Assembly: GCF_018143015.1 (NCBI RefSeq)
Contig: NC_054743.1
Span: forward strand, 42,550,922 to 42,614,921
Reading direction: 5' to 3'
DNA from: Lytechinus variegatus
Lineage: Eukaryota > Echinodermata > Echinoidea > Temnopleuroida > Toxopneustidae
Length of the DNA: 64,000 bases
This document shows positions 32,094 through 44,000 of this stretch, one piece after another. The stretch's first letter is position 1. Each line of letters begins with the position of its first letter. The translations under genes and the position numbers were made by a program. The notes under the pieces were generated by a model that had not been told where the DNA came from, did not search any database, and worked only from the letters and a program-made list of their open reading frames with translations.

Positions 32094-35000
32094 GTAAGAA
32101 CTACTCGATTACCTATTACCGGATGTACTACAAAAGTGCAGAGGTCTGGGGGGTGTTTCACAAAGATTTAAGTATGACTTAGAGTCGCACTTAAATGTCT
32201 AGTTGCGCGCAGTATAAAAGGCATGACAGCATTGGTCAGATCATGCCAAGAGGACGCGCACTTCTGCGTATTGATCAATAAGATTGCGCGTTGCATATCA
32301 TGTACGCGTCGACATTTAAGTGCGACCTAGGTCATACTTAAATCTTTGTGAAACACCCCCCTGCAGTCGGGTTTATGATGGGCCTATACGTCCAATTGAT
32401 CTATTTTAATGCATGTAATTTACGTTTAGGAAATCAAGACGAATTAAGATTTGGACTGACGTGAATGAATGAATGAATGAATGAATGAATGAATGAATGA
32501 ATGGACGGACGGAAGAAAAGGCAATACGATACGAATGGATGCGAATCGAGTGGTGATAGTTTCATTTGAGCACTTCGATTTTCTTTAATTACCTATTACA
32601 GGTATTAACGTGAGATATTTCGTACATCAGACAGTTCCAAACACTGGCAATAAAATATCTGAGCATTTCAGGTATAAATGTAGTACTATGGGAAAATCAG
32701 CAGTACACAGTACAAAACAAAGTTTATTGCGCATATTTCTAAAATCGATTAAGTAATCATTTTGACGTGTTAAATACATGTATTGTTCCAAGAAATGACC
32801 ACAATTAAGCAAACACTAAATAATATGCGGTTAGTCTATACACGCAACATAACATTACAGTCACATGCAGTTTCTTACCATTGGTGAGGTGATCACTTCC
32901 GGAATCCATTATCTACCGATTCAAATTGATAGTCATTTATCCCCAATGGAGTGATGCCTACATGTTATTACCATAACCCTAACCCAAACGTCACTACATT
33001 TATTATTTTTTTCTGCAGGAAAGTACTTTAAGAGATGGTCCAGGCTGAAGATATTCATATCTCAATGAACATGATGAATAGAGTAGAATTCACAGATCAA
33101 AATGCAGAAAATGTTATCAAAATTGAATATCAAATAACAAAGTTATTGAATATTAAAGAGTTGTATTATTCCTGTGAAACAGTTCTAGGCATGTCTTCAC
33201 GAATATTTAATGAGCAAAATGATAATGTCATATGGTCATTTCTTCTTTTGTATTTTATCATTGAAATTAGGTTTATTCAAAATTTTACTACCAAGAACCT
33301 AAACAGTTGGATTGACAACTTAATAAGTGTATTATTTATTTATTGGTGCAACTTATTTCATCATAATGGAGACAGATCATTCATACATGTATGAAAACAT
33401 GAAACAATTATGATTTCATGTAATAACATAAGAAAAGGATAAGTGGGGATGTGACGTCATCAGCCCACCCTAATGAATATTCATGATGACGTGCATATAA
33501 CTGTTTTCACAAAATATTGCTAAATATTAAGTTTTGATGACTCCGTTATTTGTTATCAGATTTTGATTGAATTTTCAGCATTTGCTTTGAGATTTTTAGA
33601 TAAAAATAAATTAAGCTCGAAGTATCCCTTCAAAAGCAAGAATAAAATGTTAAAGAAACAAAATTCTAGAGACATGAATTTCGTTTATTCCTAATGTTAA
33701 CACTCATGATTAAGGGGTGCATTTTTAGCACCACTGTACATTCAAATTATGCGCTCATTCCAGATAATAAATCCTTACTTGCCCTACTTGCTCCATTTTC
33801 CCAATTTCATACAAGTTTCCCATTGGTTGATAATCATGCGCTGAAAAGTGAACTTGATTGGATATGGCATGTTTCGATTGATTGTAAATCTCTGTATCGA
33901 TTTAATGATCTAGGTCAATAGTGATGGGTAAAACGACACTTTATCAAACGGCTAATGTTTACATATTTGACAGAAATGGGATTCCTCTTTATATCTTGTA
34001 TACTAAGTACGTTAAAAAGTTAAAGAAACTGATACCAATACACAACATTGCGAAAATCTAAAATGCCTTTAAATTTTAGTCTCCGAGACTCTAGCCCAGG
34101 GGGCGATTCCAGAGTATTTGATATAATAAGAATAGGGAGTGGTCTAAAGGTATATGTTTTCGGTTCACTCGAATGATAAGGTTCACCTCAAGATACATCT
34201 CCTTTCTCGACACTCTCTTCTTTTTTTATTTTCTCTTGTTATTTTTTTCATTTTCTGTTTTCTTACGATTCTTTTCATTATTTTCACCTCATGATCATGA
34301 CGATGAAGGGGGGGGGGGGGTGGTTGTTATTACCCCTTTCCCTGAAACGCTGCTCTTGATATTCAAACTTTTGAATAAGACAATTAGGTTAGTGTTATTA
34401 TAGCTACATATAGAAAGTAGATGAATTTCATTCATGTGTTACAATAAAAATGGTATATAACTCTAAATGATCGACAGATATTGTATCTTTTCAATGAACA
34501 TAATTACCAAAGACGTACATGTATATCAGAATTTTGATCTAGGCTATTTGGTGTACACTATATTTTATGGTACGGGGGGGGGGGGTGCTCCTGATAGGCT
34601 TTTGATAGTTTGAATGAAATAATTAAAGCATACTCCACCAATCTGGAAGTGAAATTCATTCATGACGTTAAAAACTTAAACTTAGAAAAGTTTCAAATTG
34701 TGATTTGAACCCATGACAGTTCATGGATTGACTACAGTGAACACATCCTATCACCGATACACATTTTAATATTCCTTGTTGACCTGCTAAGCTGACATTA
34801 CTTTGCTGTTTTCTTAAATCAATGCAAACACAATGGTTGCATACCACAGGTACAGATTAAAATTTGCCTAATTGAACTCTAAATCAACGTGTGTCCATGC
34901 ACATCGACTATACCAGGGTCATTTTCAACCACAAAGCAGTTCCGGTATCCGCCAAATAATCGCTAATACGGAAACAAGATTATTTGTAAGGCCTCTCTCA

Positions 35001-38000
35001 AAACGGTGAATGTATTATTTTTTTAAATAACAAACTATCTTGTATACACGTATTAGACTTACAGATCTATGGCAAAATTATTAGTAGAAATATCGATTTG
35101 CGGAGCCCGCTCGCTTTGCTCAGGCGGACATAATTTCAAAGTCGTTGAACATTATAAACACTCCACTTCTCCGGAATATACATTGCGTGTCAAAAAAAAG
35201 CCAACTATACACTTTTGAAATGGCTGCCAAACAAAAATATGTCACTTTTGGGGAAAAGACTGATATAACACGGAAAGCCGTTAACAAAAAAAAAACTTGA
35301 AAAAATGATTCATGCTTTAGTAAGCACTGCCCACTTAAACAAATGATATGGAAATCAGGCTGGCTAGGTGTAAGACTTCATTATCTTTCAGTTTTTAAGC
35401 GGCGATAGTCCCTTGGAACTTGGAAAGTTGAGGGTGTTGTGATGTATCAATGATCATATACATGTATATTGACTTTTGTTCTTCATACACACATGCATTT
35501 CAGTATGACCGTGTGTATGCCCTGCAGGTCGCCTGTGTGTTTCAACATATTTTCTTCATTTTTAAATACTTTTTCACTGTTTTTGTATTAATTATATGTA
35601 TTTATTCTGTTACTTGCATGCAGGGCCCCCAAGAACAACAGTGCTTTACACTGATGGGGTTACCCGGGGTAAACCAAACGAAATAAATAATAAATAAAAT
35701 CATGATCAATTTCGGTTGTGTAACAAAATTTCATGAATTGAAATTTAATGCATGAGTGAACACGAATTGCAATTTTTAGTGCAGCAATTTGACTTTTTTT
35801 CATGTGGATCTCAGCAGTGTGTTCATGGGATTTAGGAGAATAGGGGTGAAGCGGGTGAAGATGGTTGATGGGATAAATGTCGACATAAAATTTTAGCCCC
35901 CCCCCCTCTTGCGAAGTTAAGAGTATAATGCTAAATTGGTGATCTATTGAGATTGATTTTGGTTCCGTAAGCAAATTTCATGAGTTAATTAATTAATTGA
36001 CAATTAATGCATGAGTGAACATGAGTTATTATACAAGTGCAGCATTTTAAGTTTAAATCATATGGATCTTAGCAGTGTGTTCATAAGAGTCATAGTAGTC
36101 CAGGATAGAAGAAGCATAACCTTGTTTTTTAATATATACAATATTTTTTGATGGTTTCTTGTCAATTCGAGGGTGCTGATTCCGAATCTGAATGATGTCA
36201 CTCGTGTAACCTTGAGCATTTTTCGCAAATTGGCAAAATCCAATATGGCTGCCAAAATATGCACATTACCCATGAAAATCCTAAAATTGTCCACACATTG
36301 GCTATGAAATGCATAAAATTGTGTGGCAGGAGTGAAATACTCTCTGAAAAAAAATAACTTTTGACAAAATATTTATTTTTCTGATAATCAAAATGGCCGC
36401 CCAAGGCCTTTGTATACTCTATTATGTACAATATGAATAGGGAAAACTAATTTTCACAAAAATAAGCACTAAAGTGCAAAAAATCGCGATGTATGAACGA
36501 AGTAATATATGCGAATCATCATTACTTATGAGATATACTAGTATTATTTATTATGTCATATTTGGGAACATTTCTGTATTTTGATATCTAAAATAGCCGC
36601 CACTGGCCCAAACAGTATTGCGTACAATGGCAATAGGGGGCCAAAAAATTCACAAGAGTGATCAATAAAATGCATATTATTAAGATTAAACGAGTGGAAT
36701 ACTGACTTAAACATAATTGTTAACGAAACATATTAATAATATGCCATGTATGTGATGAATGTTTTATTTTGATATTCAAAATGGCTGCCAAAGGCCCTAA
36801 AAGTATTATGCACAATGAGAAAGAGGAGCAAAGAAATCACAAGAGAGTTCACTAAAATGCATATAAATGTGATGAATTAATGGGATACTGTCTAAAAACA
36901 TATTTTCTAACGAAATACATCATTCAGCTGTCAAGTTTGTGTTAAATACTGTATTTTGACTTTCAAAATGGCCGCCATAGACATTAACAGTAGTATGTAT
37001 AATGCAAAGTGGGAAACCAATATTCACAGGAGTGAGCACCATAAATGCACGTAATAGTGATCTATGAGTAAAATAGTGTCTGAAAGCAAAATTTCTATTA
37101 AGATTATCATTTATTCTGCCAGTTAGGTGATAAATACTCTTATTGGAAAGTCAAAATGGCCGCTACAGGCCCTTATGGTATTATGCACAATGTGAATGGG
37201 AACAAATTATTTCAACAGAATTTGGCTTTGCTTGGCCAAATGGTTATGTATGAGTGAAATGTTGTCTGAAAACAAGATTTATAACAGAATATATCATATC
37301 TTATGTAATTTAGGAAACTGTATTTCAGCATTCAAAATGGCTGCCATATGCCCATTTTGTGAACATTTTTTATCTCCACTCATATTGTATATTCTACGAT
37401 AAGGGCCTATGGTGGCCATTTTCAAATTAAAATGCAGCGTTTATCAATACACATGATATAATATATTTCGGTAGAAACCATGGTTTTAGACAATATTTCA
37501 CCCTTTCACAATTCACAATTATATGCAATATTTAGAGTCAAGCAAAGCCAAATTCTGTCAAAATATGTCCCATGTTACAATGTACACAATACTTTTAGGA
37601 CCTATGGCAGCCATTTTGGATTTCAAAGTACAGCATTATTACTTCCACGACCAATATGTGATGTATTTAGTTAGAAATAATGTTTAAGACAATATTTTTA
37701 CTGGAATCTCACAGTTATATGCATTTTATGATTCTCACTCTTGTGAAAATTAGTTCGTCCATTCTCATTGCATATATATGGCCTATGGCTGGCGGCCATT
37801 TTGAATGTCAAAATACAGCATTTATCACATAAATGGCATATTAATGGCAATGATGCTTTTAGTCAGCATTCCACTCGTTTATCTTAATAATATGCATTTT
37901 AGTGCTCACTCTTGTCATTTTTTTGGCCCCGGCCATTGCCATTGTACATACTCTTTGGGCCAGTGGCGGCTATTTTAGATATCAAAATACAGCAATATCC

Positions 38001-41000
38001 CCATATATGACATAATAAATGATATATCTCGTTAGTAATGATGATTTGCATATATTACTTAGTTCATACATCACGATTTTTGCGGTTTAGTGCTAATTTT
38101 TGTGAAAATTAGTTTTCCCTATTCATATTGTACATAATAGAGTATACAATGGCCTATGGCGGCCATTTTGAATATCAGGAAAATAAATATTTTGTCAAAA
38201 ACTATTTTTTCAGAGAGTATTTTACCCCTGCCACACGATTTCATGCATTTCATATCCAATGTGTGGACAATTTTAGGATTTTCATGGGTAATTTGCATAT
38301 TTTGGCGGCCATATTGGATTTTGCCAATTAGCGGAAAATGCTCAAGGTTACATGAGTGGCATCATCCAGATTCGGAATCAGCACCCTCGAATTGACAAGA
38401 AACCATCAAAAAATATTGTATATATAAAAAAACAAGGTTTGGTCAAGTTTCTATGGGGCCTATCCTGGACTATAGTAATATGTACCTGTTGCATGCAAGG
38501 GGGCATGGGGGGTGAGATAGGGTAAGACTTGATTAAAAGGGCATTCTTCTTCTTTGTGTTATTTTACAAATTACAATTAGTCATGGGCCCCCTCCTCTCT
38601 CTTTCTCCCGGATGATATTCTGGATGGTTGACTGCCAACTCACCAATAGTTTATGGGTCAGTTTATTTTTTTAATGATTACTAAGAAATTGGTAGTAATG
38701 ACGGTTTATGAGGTAATTCAATAAAAAAAAACCTGAATGTTTGCTTGACAGTTCGCTCTGGATTTCGTGCGTTTATGTAATATCAACAGTATCGATCTCA
38801 ATAGGAGATATTGGGAGAGGGGACTCAGGGAGGACCTGTAGGGGGAGGCTAATTTTTTTTTACCAGATGACCCTTATCCCATGAACCTTCTTCACCCACT
38901 CAACTCCTACCTCCCTCCTCTCCTGAGTCCCATAAACACACTGCTGAGATCCACATGACAAAGTGTGAAATGTTGCATTAAGAAATGTAACTAACGTTCA
39001 CCCATGCATTAAATTTAAATTTAGTAAGTCATGAAATTTGCCCCAAACTACCAAAATTGATCATTGTTGGTCATTAATTCATCACAGCACCCTCAACTTT
39101 GCAAGTTCCAAGGGACTCATTTCTCATAAACTGAAAGAAATTGAAAGTCTAATTCCAGGCCACCATAATTGTAATAACGTTGTTTAAGTTGGTAATACTC
39201 ACTCGAGCATGAATAACTTTTGGTGTCATTTTTTTTTTTGGGGGGGGGGGGGCATATCAAAAGTTTATTATTATTTTTTAGACGTACTGTAGTTGTCTGT
39301 ATCATGTGAACGAACTGACTAACCTCACTAGCATGGTCACGATTCGAATAGCTCAGTGAAAGAGAGTAGTCGACAATTTTCAGCCTCTGAATTCTTGCCA
39401 CGTAATTAAGATTGTCACCTTTAAGCACTTTTTGTAGGTAGTGTTCTACCGAAGACGGTGACGGTTGTGTGATCTTTCATGTGATAAATAGCGCGAATTT
39501 TAATTTCACAATAAAACCGGAATTAACGATTCTCTTGTCATCTTTTACACCTTCATAGATGTGAGGTTACAAGATGGCGATTCCCCAACAAACGGCAGAG
39601 TAGAGATCAACGTCGAGGGCATCGGATGGAATACAATTTGTGGGAGCTCGTGGGACATAAATGACGTCACAGTGACGTGTCGACAGCTTGGTTTCACCGG
39701 GGCACAGATGGAGCTCGTGAGGTCGGAGTTTGACTCGGGCACGGCACCAATATACAAGAAAACTATCCATTGCAAAGGAAGTAAGGACCGTTTACGTTTT
39801 TTTCTTAATTTTTTTCTGTTGTTATAAAAATGCTTTATTCATTGATACACCTGTAGCGATGATCCACACAAAATATTAAGACCACATTAGATCGACTGAA
39901 GGAATAATTGCTTTAAACCCATTTGATGGTCTTCAATGAATTAAATACGTCATGTACGATTCTGGCAAGTGTGGCCTGGCCTGCTGTCTTTGAGAAAATT
40001 TGTCTTCCATTTATTTGTTTCTTCATCAGTCTTTCATTGAACTTTTAAATGTATTAACTTTTTTTAGTAAATATTCTTACTCTACAGTCTTAATGCCTTG
40101 TGATTATCACTGAAAGAATGTGGAGGCTTCCTCGCAAGATAATTGAAAGACCAGTGCGAGTCAACGTAATAATTTTCAAACGATTTTTTTTATGAAAGAT
40201 ATTCAAGAGACCATCAAAATACAACAAAAATACCGGTGAAAAATCACGGTAGGACTTAAGTTTGCAAGGCAATGAGTATCATTGAGACTTTAAGAGTTCT
40301 ATGGTGGTTTCGGTCAGTCCTTTTGAGTTCTTTAAGTGGTCTCCGTCAGTCATGAGATTTTATATTTTATCTTTCTAAGATGTCTGGCTGTATAAGTATG
40401 CTAGGTAATCCATCGTTGATATATCTCAATAGCCTCGGTAAGCTTTCGGCTGTGTTCAAAGTTTTAAGGTGATTTTTCGAACTTTTATGACAATAATACA
40501 TGTGATTTATCTCCTTTCGTTAGATGAACAAAATTTGGACGATTGCCGGATGACGACACAAAACTGTTACGGCAGCTCAAACTCAGCCGGTGTAGTGTGT
40601 CAAGGTAAGCTCCTAACTTTTTTAATAAGTATGTTTGCCACCAGCAAAGCCTATCTATTTGATTGATGTACCTCGCATTTTTGAATACACTTGACGGTGG
40701 ACCTGGTGGGTGTTTCCTTCAGTTCTTAGCAAGTATTCCGAGCTACTTTACGAACAACTTGTGATCCTATCTTCTGGTAAATGATATACACCTAATTTTC
40801 AATGATACTATAAAATTTATAAAATTCGTTTGTAAAGTCGCTCGTAACTTACGGTCAGATTTATGGAACACCTACTTGAGAACCGATCCATAAACATGAT
40901 GCAGCTTTTCGTAAGCTATGAAGGACTTTACGCATAGCAAGTGATTATACTAAATTATTTAGCCAAAATTTCCCTGTTCACCACAGAGGAAGTGAATTTT

Positions 41001-44000
41001 CCGGAGCTCTAATTAAGCCTAGATAAAATAATTTGAAGAAAAACGGAAGTTCCGTTAACAACACTAACTTTATATTACATGGATCAGTTTAAATTTAACC
41101 TGATGGGAATCACGTACTGTGCAAATAACTCTTATTTCCATATGTCTTATAATCAGATCGTATAAGTAATAAAGAATTATGCAATAAATTTCATCAAGTA
41201 GAACGTCTGAGACGTCATCGAACATATCGATAAACTATTTGTTTTTGTTGATGTCTTATTTATTTGATCTTTTCTTAATCAATGGGTTCGACACCAGATT
41301 CATTGATATAATTTGAATCTCATTATACCACACAGGGCCATCTTATCTCGGCTGTTACGGAGACAACCCGCAAGCACGATTATTTACTGGAACATCATAC
41401 GTCGATTCAACTAGGATGACAATTAACGATTGCATTACTTTCTGTAGACTACGCGATTTTGCATACGCGGGACTGGAGCTGGGCTCTGAATGCTACTGCG
41501 GAGATGAGAATACAGATTTCGACCTGTACGGACTATTCAGCGACGCTGTCTGCAGACACACATGCAGTGGAAATCAGTTAGAAACCTGTGGGGGCATTGC
41601 GAAAATGGCAGTTCACAGAACAGGTAAAAAATGAAGAAAGACACCCCGGTTGACAGATTTGGGAATAGGATGCGGCTGCATCTCTAACATGTCTGGAGCA
41701 GACTTGTCGACCAGGGTCCATTCAAAAGAGTCCTGACCTCAGTAAGGCCTACTCCCATTAACCCAAATAACGCCAGTAGAATGACGGAAAATAACAGTCA
41801 AAGTACATGCGCACAAAAAACAAACCAGGAACCGAGTTTTCATAGATGATTGCATGATACCAACTCATTTCTTTGGTATGAAGGGGTTAGACAAAATTAT
41901 TAGGTCATTCAGTTATCGTCGTGTCACTTGTTTGCAGTCATGTAGAAGTGATTCAGCCTCGTTCTTCTTTGGATGATTATGCTGATGCAATACATGATTA
42001 TGAAAAAAATGATACATGAATGTATAAGTAAGGTATTTACTTTGGAACCATTGGGCTTAGCAGAACACAATATTTGAAATATTGATAAAGTTTAAGTAAT
42101 AATGCACACACCAGGTAAATTTTGAGCAGTCTAACGCACCCCAACCAAAAGCTAAGGGTCGTGATGTCTAGAATATTGTCAACGATATGCATGATGTTGA
42201 TGCTCAGATAACATTTTGCCAATTTCTAGTTGATGAAGATAAAAATGGATTTATTTTAATGGTACACCACCTATTTTTTACCAGATTGGGTGGTGTTGTC
42301 TAGTGGTTAGAGCATTGGCCTCATAATCGCAAGGTTGTGAGTTCGAATTCCCACTCTGCCACTGTCTCCACTTTGATAAAAAGGCCCGAGAGTAATATCT
42401 GTCGTCTATAAGGTCAGCCACTATGACTGATTAACCTAGACGTGAACATGTTTCCTGGGTAATGGGTTATATACCAGCTTGGCGTTTACCAGCAAAAATG
42501 CTGTCCTGCCGAGTTCATGGGAGTTACCATAAAGAGAAACAGAAAAACAGAAAGGAACACAATTATGTTCACATCTAACGTAGATATTAGTAATGGTTAC
42601 AATCGAGCCGTTATCATTTTCCTTGTGGGAGTTTCATAAAGCTGTTCTTAGAGTAACAAGCGATTTTAGTAAACGTCTTAGAGATGTTCCTACATGTTTA
42701 GATGTTAATTCAGTGACGAATTATCATGTAGCGCAGGAAAGAAGAGGCGAGGGAACGTCAGGCTCATACAATGAAAGTGGAGGGGTACCTATTCTTTGGC
42801 AGACAAAAGGTGCCCTTCCACTTTCTTCGTCCGAGCCTAATATTCCGCCGCCTCTGCAAGAAAGGATAACCAATCGTTCATAAAGTCACTCATACCTAAC
42901 AATCGGCCTCATGAAGCAGCCACCTAGGTAATTCCCTCAAGTATGTATAAGACCTTCCTAAAAGAGATCATTTCGAGGCTAACAAGGTTGTAATTATTAC
43001 AGATTATATTCAGTACAGTAAATAAACTGAAGATTTACACGGGAAATAAAAGTTGAACTTCCAGGAAAGATTATTTTTTTATAGAATCGCCCTCCTTATA
43101 TACAACCGTAGTTGTGCACAATATGGTAGGAAAAAATGAATGCAACTTCATTGCTTCGCTCTTCATAGATTGCCATTTGCGTTATAATTACTATCGGTTT
43201 CATCGTTTATGCTAATTCATGTATCGGCCTGATGACTTAACTTGGTAAAATAAATTGTTTTGTTTCGAAATTCCCTGACCCCCTTACATGCTTATCAAAT
43301 TAACGGTTATGAAGGTTTTGCCGTTAATGAGGATAACGTCATTGTGATTGAAATGACAATAATGACAACTATTAATCTTTCCAGCTATCCTGACGACAAC
43401 TCTCGTGCCAACAACTACCAATTATTCCTTGCCAAGAACACCCAGTCCCATAGAAATGACCAGCCCTGACCTGGACATCACCCTGGTCTCCACTACATCA
43501 GCAGCCTCAGAAGTGTCATCAACCAAAAGTTTGAAAGCTACTCAACGTTCTTTGTCAGGTAGGCCTATGTTCTGTTTGGTGTTATTATTCTACATTATAT
43601 TGTTAGGCCTGTACGAATGAACAGAATCAAGATGTAGCGGTAAAGTATGACTATCATCGCTGATTGAGGACGGACATCTTTATGACATAATGCTACCTCC
43701 ATGTACATGTACATCACAACACGACCCTTCCTTTATAGTAAAACAAGTAATCTAGTCTTTATTCGATTCAAACACTAGCATCTGTTTATTTCAAATCTAA
43801 CATACGATAAAATATGGTAATGGAATCAATACATTTCCAAACAAACCTGAACCATTTTAATTATAAAGTTGTGCTGTTCTAAATAAACATTCTGTTATAT
43901 CATGTATATGGTACCGCTTTAGAATTACTTCTAACCACTTCCTTTGATAATTCAGACTTCTTTACCAGAATCTTAACTTAAAGTTTGTCTGTTTCCATTT

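Larger units (their letters stand above)
35295..39235. repeat. ~3.9 kb near-palindrome in receptor intron 1
   Basis: Reverse-complement blocks pair symmetrically about ~37265-37290: 35300-35440 with 39075-39235, 35700-35890 with 38860-39060, and 36095-37270 with 37290-38478. The left arm has one extra piece (about 35440-35695) absent from the right. Confidence 0.85.

Noticed and set aside
39661-39675. CRE-like tgacgtca within the SRCR exon, and a similar one near 55741
   Set aside because: Both lie inside coding exons, where the bases are explained by the protein.
42593-42883. 96-codon frame in receptor intron 4
   Set aside because: It lies between two well-supported exons, and its beginning resembles MITE sequence (gtttcataaagctgttctta).
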